NCBI RefSeq assembly: GCF_000335475.2
Contig: NZ_ANAH02000001.1
Location: 930,001-994,000, forward strand
DNA length: 64,000 bases
Source of the DNA: Cystobacter fuscus DSM 2262
Lineage (GTDB): Bacteria; Myxococcota; Myxococcia; Myxococcales; Myxococcaceae
Reading direction: 5' to 3'
Shown here: piece after piece, positions 1 to 8,622 of the stretch
Layout of the letters: the number at the start of each line of letters is the position of its first letter
Numbering within the stretch: the first letter of the stretch is position 1
The notes under the pieces: generated by a model
The model's database searches: none
Seen by the model: only the letters and a program-made list of their open reading frames with translations
What the model was told of the DNA's origin: nothing
Position numbers and translations under genes: made by a program

Positions 1-1
1 C

Positions 2-1600
2 GAGGTGCTCGCCCATCTGCCCTGGTGGATCTACCTGCTGATGCCCACCCTGGGTGGGCTCGCGGTGGGCCGCCTGCTGCGCGACTACCCGGACACCCGC
101 GGCCACGGCCTGCCCGAGGTGATCAAGGCGGTGAAGGGCAACCAGGCGCTGCCCGGTGGGTTCGGGCTGCTCAAGCTCGTCGCCAGCGCGCTCACCATCG
201 GCACGGGAGGCTCGGCCGGGCGCGAGGGCCCCATCGTCTATGGCGGCGCCGCGTTCGCCTCCACCGTGGGCCGCACCCTGGGCTTCTCCCGGCGCGAGCT
301 GGCCATCCTGCTCGCCTGCGGCGCGGGCTCGGGCATCGCCGCGTCCTTCAACGCCCCCATCGCCGGCGCCGTGTTCGCGATGGAAATCATCCTGCGCGAG
401 TTCGAGCTGCGCGTCTTCTCGCCCATCATCCTCGCCAGCGTGGCGGGCACGCTCGTGGGCCGGGGCACCGTGGGCACCGAGTCGATGATCCACCGGCTCG
501 GCTACCAGATGGTGAGCGGCTGGGAGGTCATCTGCTACGTGGGACTGGGGCTGCTCTGCGGGCTGCTCGCGTATGCCTTCGTGCGGCTGCTGCACCACGC
601 GGAGGACTTCTTCGGCGGCCGGTTCGAGGGACGGCTGTCGGCGTGGCTCGGCCAGCGCACGCTGCCCAAGCGCGCCGCCCTCGGCGGGCTGTGCTCGGGC
701 GTGCTCGCCATGATCAGCCCCACCGTGTGGGGCAGCGGGCATGACTACATCAACATGGCGGCCATCGGGCAGCTGAGCCTCGTCTTCCTCGTCACCGCGT
801 GCCTCGTGAAGCTCGTGGCCACCGCCATCACCCTGGGCTCGGGCGGCTCGGGCGGCACCTTCTTCCCGTCGGCGCTCATGGGGGCGATGCTCGGGGGCGC
901 CTTCGGCACCGTGGTGCACTACTTCTTTCCCACCAGCACCGGGCCCAGTGGCGCCTACGCCATCGTGGGCATGGGCGGCGCCATGGCGGCGCTCACCCGC
1001 GGGCCGCTCACGGGCATGATGATGCTCTACGAGCTGAGCGGCAACCACGCCATCATCCTGCCGCTCATGGTGACGTGCACCATCTCCTCCGCGCTCTGCC
1101 ACTACCTCATCGAGCGCCGCGCGCCCAAGCCGCAAACGGACGCGGAGCTGCTGTCCACCACGCCCGTGCGCGCGCTGATGCGCGAGCTGGCCCCGGTGCC
1201 CGCCGACATGCACCTGCGCCCGCTGATGGACCAGGTGTTCACCACCGAGAACGGCACGCTCCCCGTGCTCGATGGCGACGGCAAGCTCTACGGCATCGTC
1301 CAGGCGGACCAGTTCCAGGACATCTGGCGCGACGAGACGCTCTACCCGGTGCTCGTCGCGAGCGACGTGGCGCGCAAGGTGCCCCTGCTATCGCCGGACA
1401 CGGACCTGGCGCAGGCGCTCTTCCTGATGGATCAGGAGGACGTGGACGCCCTGCCCGTGCAGGGACCGCCCGGTGGCCAGACCTGCGGGCTGCTCACGCG
1501 CACCCGCGTGCGGCGCTTCCTCAACTCGCATCACACCGGCCAGAAGAGCGCCCGGCCCGAGCCGGAGCACCTCGTGGCGCCGACGGAAATCCGGAACTGA
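2..1600 (+). CDS. ClC-family chloride channel/antiporter with C-terminal CBS pair (5' end outside window)
   Basis: Integral membrane anion channel or H+/Cl- exchanger of the ClC family. The selectivity-filter motifs are visible: GSAGREGP (about residues 70-76 counted from position 5), GSGIAASFNAP (about 108-118) and GSGGSGGTFFPS (about 277-288), with many hydrophobic helices between them. The last 130 residues form a soluble CBS-type tandem domain. The gating glutamate in GREGP is present, but the position matching the inner proton glutamate of ClC-ec1 looks hydrophobic (FAMEIIL), so a channel or an atypical exchanger is possible. The reading frame is open to the window edge and the first one or two helices of the family are missing, so the true start lies upstream. 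No partner gene is visible on this side. Confidence 0.93.
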   Translation, partial: EVLAHLPWWIYLLMPTLGGLAVGRLLRDYPDTRGHGLPEVIKAVKGNQALPGGFGLLKLVASALTIGTGGSAGREGPIVYGGAAFASTVGRTLGFSRRELAILLACGAGSGIAASFNAPIAGAVFAMEIILREFELRVFSPIILASVAGTLVGRGTVGTESMIHRLGYQMVSGWEVICYVGLGLLCGLLAYAFVRLLHHAEDFFGGRFEGRLSAWLGQRTLPKRAALGGLCSGVLAMISPTVWGSGHDYINMAAIGQLSLVFLVTACLVKLVATAITLGSGGSGGTFFPSALMGAMLGGAFGTVVHYFFPTSTGPSGAYAIVGMGGAMAALTRGPLTGMMMLYELSGNHAIILPLMVTCTISSALCHYLIERRAPKPQTDAELLSTTPVRALMRELAPVPADMHLRPLMDQVFTTENGTLPVLDGDGKLYGIVQADQFQDIWRDETLYPVLVASDVARKVPLLSPDTDLAQALFLMDQEDVDALPVQGPPGGQTCGLLTRTRVRRFLNSHHTGQKSARPEPEHLVAPTEIRN

Positions 1601-1816
1601 AGGACGGGGCGGGCCTCGTCACGCGGGGCCCGCGCCGCCCAGGGGTTGCCTGGCGCTCGCGGCCGTAATGCCATTCATTGCCATCCATCTTCCTCCGCCT
1701 GGGAATGGGCAATCCAATACCCTTCACGCCCGCGGGTTGAAGACAGTCCATTCCGCCCTCGTGGCGTCGAAGGCTCCCGGTCGTACGAGTCCAACGAGGA
1801 GGATCCCTCGAAGTTT

Positions 1817-1841
1817 GGAAAACAAACTAAATTTGCTTTCC
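1817..1841. promoter_or_regulatory. inverted repeat in the 373-bp leader of the GH16 gene
   Basis: The gene-free stretch 1601-1973 becomes AT-richer towards its 3' end. It holds GGAAAACAAA, a 5-nt spacer, then TTTGCTTTCC: arms that match at 9 of 10 positions when one is inverted. The element lies about 130 bp before the GH16 start, so it could be an operator for that gene. No regulator gene is adjacent and no convincing -35/-10 pair was identified. Nothing else was seen in the gap. Confidence 0.4.
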
Positions 1842-1973
1842 TCGAATTTCATTGATTCAGTGGTTTCCCTCGACTACGCTGGATGACAGCTCCGCTGTTC
1901 CTCGAAAAAGATGCCGCGGTGTTTTGTTTCAGCACCTTCAAACACCCGGCTTCTTAATTTCCAAGGAGATGAA

Positions 1974-2783
1974 ATGAACTTCCTCGGTGTCATGAAGAAG
2001 CAGTCGTTGGGGTGCGTGTTGGGCACCGTCGCTGGGTTGCTCTTGTCCTCCTGCGGCCCGGGTGAGTTGTCGGACGCGAAGAACAGCCCCGAGTCCACGG
2101 GGCAGGTCGCCGCGGAGCTCGCCAGCACGATTTCCTGGAAGGGCTATACGTGGCGGGTCACCAACGGCGGCATGGCCGGCGTTGCTCCCGGCAGCCCCAG
2201 CAACGTCTTCGTGGATGCGAATGGCTACCTGCACCTGAAGATCACCAAGTCCGGTAGCTCGTGGACGGCCGCCGAGCTGTTCACGACGACCAATCTCGGC
2301 TTTGGCACCTACCGGTGGCAGATCGATGGCGCGGTGGACAAGCTGGACAAGAACGTCGTGCTGGGGCTGTTCCCCTACGGTCCCGCCGGGGGGATCGGCG
2401 GGGACGGCACCAACGAGATCGACATCGAGTACGCCCGCTGGGGCAATTCCGCCTGGCCCAATGGCAACTGGACCATCTATCCCAACTCGGGGACGAAGGT
2501 CGGATCGAGCACCTTCAACTTCACCCTGGGAAGCACCTACACGACCTCGACCTTCGTCTGGAAGAGCAGCAACATCGCGTTCTCGTTCCAGGAGGGCTTC
2601 AAGGCGAACGGGGACACCAGCGGCCTCATCAAGAGCTGGACCTACGCGCCGACGAGCCCCACCACGAACATTCCCCAGCGGGCCATGCCGCTGGGCATGA
2701 ACCTGTGGTGCTTCGGCGCGCCGCCCTCGAATGGGCAGAACGTGGAGATCGTCATCCGCGACTTCCAGTTCATCCCCCAGTAA
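1974..2783 (+). CDS. secreted lipoprotein glycoside hydrolase family 16 (beta-glucanase type)
   Basis: Endo-acting beta-glycan hydrolase with the GH16 jelly-roll fold, 269 residues. The catalytic motif EIDIE is present (nucleophile E148, D150, acid/base E152), inside TNEIDIEY. The N terminus has a charged start, a hydrophobic stretch and a lipobox ending LLLSSC (C27), so the protein should be lipid-anchored and face the outside. The start ATG at 1974 follows AAGGAG with 5-nt spacing; an upstream in-frame start at 1911 lacks a ribosome site. The gene stands alone, with its own AT-rich leader, and its 3' end overlaps the convergent MFS gene by 14 bp. Substrate (laminarin, lichenan or another glucan) cannot be read from the sequence. 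Confidence 0.9.
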   Translation: MNFLGVMKKQSLGCVLGTVAGLLLSSCGPGELSDAKNSPESTGQVAAELASTISWKGYTWRVTNGGMAGVAPGSPSNVFVDANGYLHLKITKSGSSWTAAELFTTTNLGFGTYRWQIDGAVDKLDKNVVLGLFPYGPAGGIGGDGTNEIDIEYARWGNSAWPNGNWTIYPNSGTKVGSSTFNFTLGSTYTTSTFVWKSSNIAFSFQEGFKANGDTSGLIKSWTYAPTSPTTNIPQRAMPLGMNLWCFGAPPSNGQNVEIVIRDFQFIPQ

Positions 2784-4038
2784 TCGGGCGGGTCGTCACT
2801 GCGCCCGGAGGGCTGGGAGCGAGCCTCCGGGGCGAAGGGAACGTGAGCGCGACCCAGGCCACCGCCACGCCACAGAGGGCCGCCGCGAGCGTGAAGTGCC
2901 AGGCGTAGCCGAGCGCCTGGGCGCTGAAGCCACTCACGGCCGCGGCGCCTCCGGTGGCCATGACGACGAGCGAGGCCTGCACCGTGTAGTCGGACGCGGC
3001 ATGCTCCGCGCGGCACAAGCCCATCATCCCCGTGAAGAGCGCCGCGGTGGCCATGCCGCTGGTGAGGTGCTCCACGCCACACACCAGCGTGAGCACCGCG
3101 AGGCCCGCGCCCCCGCGCGCGGCCCATGCGTAGAGCAGCACCGCGCCGGCCTGGAGGGTGCCGAAGACGAGCAGCGCGCGCCGCTGCCCCAGCCGGTGGA
3201 CGAGCGCCCCTCCCACGAGCGCGCCGAGCAGCCCGGTGGTGAAGCCCACGAACCCGAGCATCCAGCCCACCTGCGACAGGCCCAGCCCCGCGTCGACCAG
3301 GAAGGTGCGCAGCATTCCCGTCGCCAGGCTCTCCCCCGCCTTGAAGAGCACGAGCAGGAGGAACCACGTGCCGGCGCCCGGGCGGCGCACCCAGTACAGC
3401 AGGGCCTCGCGCAGCCAGCGTCCCAGGCTCCCCTCGGTGCTCCGCGGCGCGCGCGAGGGAGGCTCGCGGAAGAGCGCCACCGGCACCGTGGCCACGAGCA
3501 GCAGTACGCCCAGGCTCACCAGGGTGGGCCGCCAGCCCAGCGCATCGAAGATGAGCAGCATCACCCCGCCGCCGACAATCATCCCCACCCGGTAGCCCGC
3601 CACCTGGATGCCGTTGCCCCAACCCAGCTCCTCGGGCTCGAGCAGATCCACCGCGAGCCCGTCCGTGGCCACGTCCTGCGTGGCCGCCAGCAGGTTGACG
3701 AGCAGCATGGCCACCAGGAGCGTGGGCACGCTCGCGCTCCCCTCGGGCAGGGCGAGCCCCAAGAGCAGCGCCGCCGAGAGGAGCTGGAGCGGGAGGATGT
3801 AGCCGCGCCGCCGTCCCAGCCGCTCCGAGCCATACCGGTCCATCACCGGGGCCCAGAGAAACTTGAGCGCCCACGGCAGCGCGAGCAGGTTCGCCAGCCC
3901 GATGGCCGGCAACGACAGGCCCTGCTTGCGCAGGAGCACCGGGAGCGCCTGGGTGAAGAAGCCGAAGGGCAGTCCCTGCGAGAAGTAGAGACTCGTGAGC
4001 AGTCCGAGCTTCATGGAGGACTTCAGCGCGGTCTTCAT
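2770..4038 (-). CDS. MFS permease, AmpG-like
   Basis: Twelve-helix major facilitator protein of 422 residues. The N terminus has the layout of AmpG and related permeases (YFSQGLPFGF near residues 18-27, then PVMDRYGSERLGRRR near the cytoplasmic loop 2-3), a family that imports anhydromuropeptides or related solutes. Charged loops and hydrophobic segments run to the C terminus. Single gene; its start is preceded by a perfect 14-bp palindrome that should control it. The 3' end overlaps the convergent GH16 gene by 14 bp. A link to peptidoglycan recycling is a family-level inference only; some AmpG-like proteins carry other solutes. Confidence 0.8.
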   Translation of the reverse strand: MKTALKSSMKLGLLTSLYFSQGLPFGFFTQALPVLLRKQGLSLPAIGLANLLALPWALKFLWAPVMDRYGSERLGRRRGYILPLQLLSAALLLGLALPEGSASVPTLLVAMLLVNLLAATQDVATDGLAVDLLEPEELGWGNGIQVAGYRVGMIVGGGVMLLIFDALGWRPTLVSLGVLLLVATVPVALFREPPSRAPRSTEGSLGRWLREALLYWVRRPGAGTWFLLLVLFKAGESLATGMLRTFLVDAGLGLSQVGWMLGFVGFTTGLLGALVGGALVHRLGQRRALLVFGTLQAGAVLLYAWAARGGAGLAVLTLVCGVEHLTSGMATAALFTGMMGLCRAEHAASDYTVQASLVVMATGGAAAVSGFSAQALGYAWHFTLAAALCGVAVAWVALTFPSPRRLAPSPPGAVTTRPITGG

Positions 4039-4054
4039 GGGCCCCTGTTTCCTG

Positions 4055-4068
4055 GTTGGTCGACCAAC
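4055..4068. promoter_or_regulatory. perfect 14-bp palindrome before the AmpG-like permease gene (TetR-type operator candidate)
   Basis: GTTGGTCGACCAAC is fully self-complementary and ends 17 bp before the permease start codon on the minus strand. Directly upstream on that strand is CTATAAG, a plausible -10 box, so a bound repressor would block transcription. Palindromes with a TTGGTCGACCAA core are typical of TetR-family operators. No TetR gene is present nearby, so the regulator would be encoded elsewhere. Confidence 0.55.
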
Positions 4069-4125
4069 TTATAGAGCCCGGAAGGAACTGCGTCAACAGC
4101 AAGCGCCCCGGGCCAGGCCAGGCGC

Positions 4126-4501
4126 CTATTCTTCCAGCCCTCCCTCCGCTCTCCTCTTGCGTCGCGCATGGAGCCTCTCCACGAGAGAGAAAGGGAACAT
4201 GGCTCGGTGATTGATGTTCCGGTAATACACCGCGAGGTAGTGCTCGCCGCCAATCTGTCTGAATGACGGTCTGGGCCGGGGGCTCGGCCTGACTGTTGAG
4301 CCAGGCGTCCGCTTCGTCACGCGTGTTGAAGGCGGCGATGACTCGGTGGGGAGCGTTGGCTTCGACGTCATTGAGATAGCTCTCGAACTCATATGACTGA
4401 CCATTCCTCCAGACGAACCAAAGCGCTTCAATGGCGAGGCAATACAAAAGCGGAAAGCAAGCCACACCGCCCATTCCCATCCACCAGAAGAGACGGGACA
4501 T
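4126..4501 (-). pseudogene. small membrane protein gene broken by a one-base frameshift
   Basis: The 5' part reads from ATG 4501: a hydrophobic segment near residues 9-30 and then a soluble part with HRVIAAFNTRDEADAWLNS. The reading stays plausible to about 4263 (…EPPAQTVI) and then turns into an unlikely arginine-rich stretch. In the neighbouring frame a natural continuation follows at once (RQIGGEHYLAVYYRNINHRA) and ends at TAG 4126. Skipping one C joins the parts into a protein of about 125 residues. The HRV…FNTRDEADAW and YYRNINHRA parts look like one domain. No function is known to me. It may be a true pseudogene or a base-calling error. Local GC content is lower than in the neighbours. 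Confidence 0.6.
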
Positions 4502-4720
4502 GGGCCGCACCACGCCGTGTGGCCACTGAGGGTCCTCGGGCGGCGAGAAACAGCAGCGCGGCCCCCTCCTCCGACCCCCTCCCGGTTGAGGGACAGCCGC
4601 TCCCGGCCAGGGCATCTGTCAGGCAGCACTGTGCCAGCAAACCATGTCCAAAAACGTGGACTCTCCACTAACGTGCCCCGGGACACTTGGAGCCCCCCGC
4701 ATGCACCGGGCTCCCTACCC

Positions 4721-5941
4721 ATGAGATGGACCGTGCGAGACGCCGCGCCCCTCTGTGACAATGCCCCCTCGCGCAGGCGGGCCCTGGCCGAAGCGGCGCT
4801 CGTGCTCGCCACCGTGTTCCTCCCGGCCAACCTCGCCGATTTCGGACGCGGGGCCCTCATCGCCGCCACCGCGCTGCTGGCCCTCTGGGGGCTCGCCCTG
4901 CTGCATCCCTGGACGCAGTGGCGCGCGGGGCAACGGGGACGGGCCGTGGGCACGCTGCTCCTGTGGCCCCTGGCGCTCGGCGCCTCGCTCGGGAGCGCCT
5001 GGTTCATGGAGCGACCCACACCTCCTCCCCGCCTCGGGGTGAGCCACACCCGGCCCGCCTCCGGCGCGGGCCTCGAGCTCACCCACGTGAAGCCGGGACT
5101 GCCAGCCGACGGACGGCTGCAAGTGGGCGACCGCATCCTCGCCGTGGACGGCACGCCCCTGTCCACGAACGAGCCCGAGCTGGACTTCCAGACACACGTG
5201 AGCGAGGCCGGAGGCGGCCAGCCGACCACCCTCCGCTTCACCCTGGAGCGCGCGGGCGAGACGCACGAGGTGAGCGTCCCCGTGGGCCCCACCCCGCCCA
5301 AGCCCCGGCCCTTCCAGGGCGAGGCGATGACGTGGCTGTGCGTGCGGGCGCTCGGGATGAGCCTGCTCGTGGCCCTGCTGCTGTGGCGCAACGGCCAGGG
5401 GCCCGCCCAGGTGGGGCTCGTGCGCGCGGGGCTGGGGCGCGAGCTGCTCTGGGGCCTGCCCGTGCTCGTCGGCACGTATGCCGTCCACATCGCCGCGTCC
5501 CTGCCCCTGGCCTTCCTGGGCGCGCTCCTCCACCTGTCCGGCAAGGAGATGGCCGCGCGCAAGGAGGTGGCCACCGGGCTCTTGGAGACGGGGCTGGGCG
5601 TGCCCGCCTTCGCCCTGATGATGGTGCTCGTCACCGGCTTCGAGGAGCTCACCTTCCGGGGCTTCCTCGTGCCGAGGCTCCGGGTGGTGCTGGGCCACTG
5701 GTACACGGCGGTGGGCGTGGCCGCCGTGCTCTTCGGGCTGGGGCACGTCTACGAGGGCACCCTCGCCGTCTTCCAGACGGCCGTGCTCGGAGCCTGGTTC
5801 GGCCTCGTCTTCGTCCACCGCGCGCGCCTACCTTCCGTGATGTTGGCCCACGCGGCCTTCAACACCCTCAACTTCACCCTCATGCTGTGGCTCCAGCGCT
5901 CGGGCCTCCTCGAGAAGTTCATGCAGCAGGTCCCCAGGTAA
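4721..5941 (+). CDS. CPBP-family intramembrane metalloprotease with PDZ domain
   Basis: Multi-pass membrane protein of 406 residues in the CAAX protease / bacteriocin-processing (CPBP, Abi) family. The three family motifs are complete: E308-E309-xxx-R313 (EELTFRGF), H342 in FGLGHVYEG, and H377/N381 in LAHAAFN. A PDZ-like domain sits between the first helices and the protease core (about residues 105-180, with AGLELTHVKPGLPADGRLQVGDRILAVDG), which is unusual for the family and may present substrate. The start at ATG 4721 is chosen because upstream codons are proline/arginine-rich noise; no strong ribosome site is visible. The next gene follows after 8 bp, so the two may be co-translated. Substrate unknown. 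Confidence 0.85.
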   Translation: MRWTVRDAAPLCDNAPSRRRALAEAALVLATVFLPANLADFGRGALIAATALLALWGLALLHPWTQWRAGQRGRAVGTLLLWPLALGASLGSAWFMERPTPPPRLGVSHTRPASGAGLELTHVKPGLPADGRLQVGDRILAVDGTPLSTNEPELDFQTHVSEAGGGQPTTLRFTLERAGETHEVSVPVGPTPPKPRPFQGEAMTWLCVRALGMSLLVALLLWRNGQGPAQVGLVRAGLGRELLWGLPVLVGTYAVHIAASLPLAFLGALLHLSGKEMAARKEVATGLLETGLGVPAFALMMVLVTGFEELTFRGFLVPRLRVVLGHWYTAVGVAAVLFGLGHVYEGTLAVFQTAVLGAWFGLVFVHRARLPSVMLAHAAFNTLNFTLMLWLQRSGLLEKFMQQVPR

Positions 5942-5948
5942 TCCCGCC

Positions 5949-6713
5949 ATGCTCTCCCACCTGCTTCGCCTCTCACGGCACACCCCCGCGGTACACATGG
6001 AGACTGTCTCCCGGGAGGCGTTCTCCCCCGAGTTCCTTCGCGAACTGCATGCGCTCGCCAACGGCCTGATGGCCGAGGACGAGGAGCACTTCCGCGTGCA
6101 CGCCCTGACCAACGATCTCGTCCATGTGTTCCGCCGGCGAGACACGGGGGTGGCGGTGGGCTTCCAGTTCTGGAAGGCGGTGCCAATGAGCCTGCCCCGC
6201 GCCCGCGCCATCGTCGGGGGCAAGCTGCGAATCCAGCCCACGTTCCGCCAGCGCGGCCTGCACCTGCTCTCCGGCCTGACGTTCTTCTTCCAGGACAAGC
6301 TCCAGCATCCGCGCAGCCGCCACTACCGGCTGTCCATCGCCAGCCCGTTCGGCTTCGTGTCCATCACCGAGGCCCTCGCCCGCTACCACCCCTTCCAGCC
6401 CCAGCCCCGCACCCTCGAGGAGCAGGCCCTCCGGGACGCCTTCCTGGCCCTGGCCCGGGAGAGCCACTTCCAGGTCGATGAGGACAGTGGCGTCTTCTTC
6501 GTCGGCATCTTCATGACGCCCGAGACGCTCGGCCGCTATCCGCCGGCCTACTTCGAGCGGCCCTCCGCCCGGGCCTACGCCGCCATCAATCCCGACTTCC
6601 GCACCAATGGCAGCTACGTGGGCTTCTGGTTCCGCTTCACGCCGGACAACCTGGCCTCGCTGACCCGCGCCACCGTGCGCAAGCTGCTGCGGCCTCAGGA
6701 CGCGGACGTCTGA
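5949..6713 (+). CDS. conserved hypothetical protein, possibly GNAT-like
   Basis: Soluble protein of 254 residues with no signal peptide. The segment VGGKLRIQPTFRQRGLHLLS (about residues 90-110) resembles the acetyl-CoA binding motif A of GNAT acyltransferases (R-x-x-G after a beta strand), but the rest cannot be matched with confidence. It begins 8 bp after the CPBP protease gene, suggesting one transcript. The 3' end overlaps the convergent Mpo1-like gene by 19 bp. Substrate and role unknown. Confidence 0.7.
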   Translation: MLSHLLRLSRHTPAVHMETVSREAFSPEFLRELHALANGLMAEDEEHFRVHALTNDLVHVFRRRDTGVAVGFQFWKAVPMSLPRARAIVGGKLRIQPTFRQRGLHLLSGLTFFFQDKLQHPRSRHYRLSIASPFGFVSITEALARYHPFQPQPRTLEEQALRDAFLALARESHFQVDEDSGVFFVGIFMTPETLGRYPPAYFERPSARAYAAINPDFRTNGSYVGFWFRFTPDNLASLTRATVRKLLRPQDADV

Positions 6714-7078
6714 GGCGCGGAGGCAGGGCCGCTCGCGCGCCACGCTCGGGCGAACCCTCCCGACAGCACGAAGCGGGGGAACGTCACCCACTGCTCGGCG
6801 AAGATGCGCGCGAGGACGTCCCAGGGGCCCCGGAAGGGCACGGGCGCGACGCTCTCCATCCGGTGACCGCGACCCTGGGCCGCCATCGCCCCCACCATGG
6901 CCACGACGCCGGGCAACGCCCAGGCGACTGACGTGAAGGGCGCGGCCACCAGGCACAGCGTGCCGAGCTGGAACACGGGCACCGACACCCCGTGCAGCAG
7001 CAGGTTGCGGCGCGCGGCGTGGTTGTCCGGGTAGAGGTTCCACTGCCAGGGGAGGAGTTTCTCGGAGCGTTCCATCAT
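6695..7078 (-). CDS. small membrane protein, Mpo1/DUF962-like
   Basis: 127 residues with two hydrophobic segments (about 27-45 and 48-66). The pattern NLLLHGVSVP followed by GHRMESVAPVPFRGP resembles the Mpo1-like/DUF962 family, whose yeast member is an Fe(II)-dependent dioxygenase acting in alpha-oxidation of 2-hydroxy fatty acids; the histidines of H-x6-G and G-H-R-x-E are the likely metal ligands. It lies 9 bp downstream of the AraC gene on the same strand, so the pair is probably an operon and the regulator may control it. Two tandem ATG codons stand at the start. Confidence 0.65.
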   Translation of the reverse strand: MMERSEKLLPWQWNLYPDNHAARRNLLLHGVSVPVFQLGTLCLVAAPFTSVAWALPGVVAMVGAMAAQGRGHRMESVAPVPFRGPWDVLARIFAEQWVTFPRFVLSGGFARAWRASGPASAPQTSAS

Positions 7079-7087
7079 GGGGGAAAC

Positions 7088-7897
7088 CTACGCGCGCCGG
7101 GCGCCCCCGTCTTGAACGAGCTGGCTACGGCGAGCGCCTCGCAACGCCGACGGCGGCATGCCCAGCATGCGCCGGAAGGTGCGCGACATGTGGGCGGAGT
7201 CGGCGAACCCGGCCGCGTGGGCCGCTTCCCCCAGGGGCATGCCCGAGACGATGGCGGTGGCGGCCCGCTGGAGCCGCAGCCAGGCGAGGTAGGGCCGCAG
7301 GGGCAGTCCGATGGACTCGGTGAAGGCGTGCATCAGCCGGCCGGGGGACAGCCCCACCTGGGCCGCGAGCGTGGCGAGCGAGTCGTCCTCCCCCGGGGGC
7401 AGCGCGTGCAGCAGCCGGAGCACGCGCCGCACGCGGGGGTGGATGGAGCGAGGAGGAGGAATGACTCCGGCCCCCAGCACCTCGACCACCCGCCGGGTCC
7501 ACGCCACCCCCTCGGGACCCATGAGGCGCGAGGGCTCGGCGTCCTGGGCGAGGGTGTCACGCTCGGCGACGGAGAGCGCCCGGAAGGGTCCGGTCAGGGT
7601 GGCGGCGAGCGCGGCACCGGCCTCGCTCTCCGGGTCGAGGAAGACGAGCAGCACCTGTCGGCCCTCGGCGTCCAGGGAGTGGGGCACGTCGGGCGCCGTC
7701 AGCACTCCGGCCAGGCTCGTCCAGGGCGCATCGGCGGCCCGCATCCGCACGGGCCCATCCAGCCCCAACACGAGGTGCATGGCGTGGTGGGAATGGCCGG
7801 TGCTGCGCGCACCGGGGCCTCGCGTGGCCAGCAGGGGCGGCCAGAGCGGCGGAGGTCCCCCGAATGGGAGGTGGGGCACTTCTTCGGAGAGGCGCAC
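7088..7897 (-). CDS. AraC-family transcriptional regulator
   Basis: 269-residue regulator. The N-terminal half is a cupin-like sensing domain (TGHSHHAMHLVLGLDGP, then APDVPHSL). The C-terminal 100 residues have the AraC double helix-turn-helix: DSLATLAAQVGLSPGRLMHAFTESIGLPLRPYLAWLRLQRA for the first unit and PLGEAAHAAGFADSAHMSRTFRRMLGMPPSALR for the second. The start is GTG at 7897 with GGAGG 12 bp upstream. It precedes the Mpo1-like gene by 9 bp and is likely to be co-transcribed with it. The ligand is unknown. Confidence 0.9.
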   Translation of the reverse strand: MRLSEEVPHLPFGGPPPLWPPLLATRGPGARSTGHSHHAMHLVLGLDGPVRMRAADAPWTSLAGVLTAPDVPHSLDAEGRQVLLVFLDPESEAGAALAATLTGPFRALSVAERDTLAQDAEPSRLMGPEGVAWTRRVVEVLGAGVIPPPRSIHPRVRRVLRLLHALPPGEDDSLATLAAQVGLSPGRLMHAFTESIGLPLRPYLAWLRLQRAATAIVSGMPLGEAAHAAGFADSAHMSRTFRRMLGMPPSALRGARRSQLVQDGGARRA

Positions 7898-7921
7898 CCG
7901 GCGATGCTACCTCCAACCGCC

Positions 7922-8548
7922 TCAGGCCATCACCCACCAGCTCCCGAGACAGAGCGAGCCCACCGAGGCCACCGCCGGCACATGGCGCAGGAGCGCGTCG
8001 GGCCTGGGCAGGGCCCGCGAGCCAGCCGCCAGCGCCGCCGTCAGTGCCGCCATGGCCAGCGTGCTCCCCAGGGCGAAGCCACCCAGGTAGAGCGCCTTCC
8101 AGACGGCCGAGTTGGCGAGCGCCGCGGGCAGCAGCAGGAGCACCGCCGCGGCACCCGACACGCCATGCAGCAGGCCGATCGACAGCACCTCCCAGGAGGA
8201 GACCTTACCCTTGCTCGCCGGGGTGGCCTCCTTGGGGGCGGCACGGAGGGCGCGCCAGCGGCGCAGACCCACCACGCCCATGACGAACAGCGCCCCTCCC
8301 GCGAGGCGGTCGCCCCAGGAGCTCACCAGCTCCAATTCGAGCATCGAGGCCAGGGCCAGCACGGCCGCCGCGCACACGAGCGTGCCCAGCGCGTGACCCA
8401 GGCCCCACAACAACCCCACACGCCAGGCCTTCCGGCGCATCCCCAACGACAAGGGCGCCAGACTCAACAGATGATCCGGCCCGGAGACCGCATGAAGCGC
8501 ACCCGAACCCAGTCCGACGAGAGCTGCGACCATGACATTCCATCCCAT
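7922..8548 (-). CDS. nickel/cobalt-type membrane transporter (NiCoT/UreH-like)
   Basis: 208-residue inner-membrane protein with about six hydrophobic helices. The first helix carries HAVSGPDHLLSLAPLSL, matching the H-x4-D-H metal-binding signature of nickel/cobalt permeases and the UreH/RcnA relatives, and a later helix has LLHGVSGAAAV. Direction of transport (uptake or export) cannot be decided from this. The start is taken at ATG 8548; an ATG at 8533 is an alternative, and neither has a strong ribosome site. A 15-bp inverted repeat lies 75 bp upstream. The AraC gene follows 24 bp downstream on the same strand, so read-through into it is possible. Confidence 0.75.
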   Translation of the reverse strand: MGWNVMVAALVGLGSGALHAVSGPDHLLSLAPLSLGMRRKAWRVGLLWGLGHALGTLVCAAAVLALASMLELELVSSWGDRLAGGALFVMGVVGLRRWRALRAAPKEATPASKGKVSSWEVLSIGLLHGVSGAAAVLLLLPAALANSAVWKALYLGGFALGSTLAMAALTAALAAGSRALPRPDALLRHVPAVASVGSLCLGSWWVMA

Positions 8549-8622
8549 CCGTGGCGGAGCGGCTCCCGCCGCCCTGCCACGGAGAGAAAGATGCGTCCCG
8601 GGCGCTGATAGTGCCAAGACAA

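Noticed and set aside
2642-4115. Read-through of the small frameshifted gene into a 657-codon frame
   Set aside because: After about 4263 the frame is opposite-phase noise over the MFS gene; the MFS frame has clear membrane helices.
8590-8622. Sigma-54 promoter before the metal transporter (TTGGCACTATCAGC on the minus strand)
   Set aside because: The TGGCAC half is present but the required TTGC element at the right spacing is missing.
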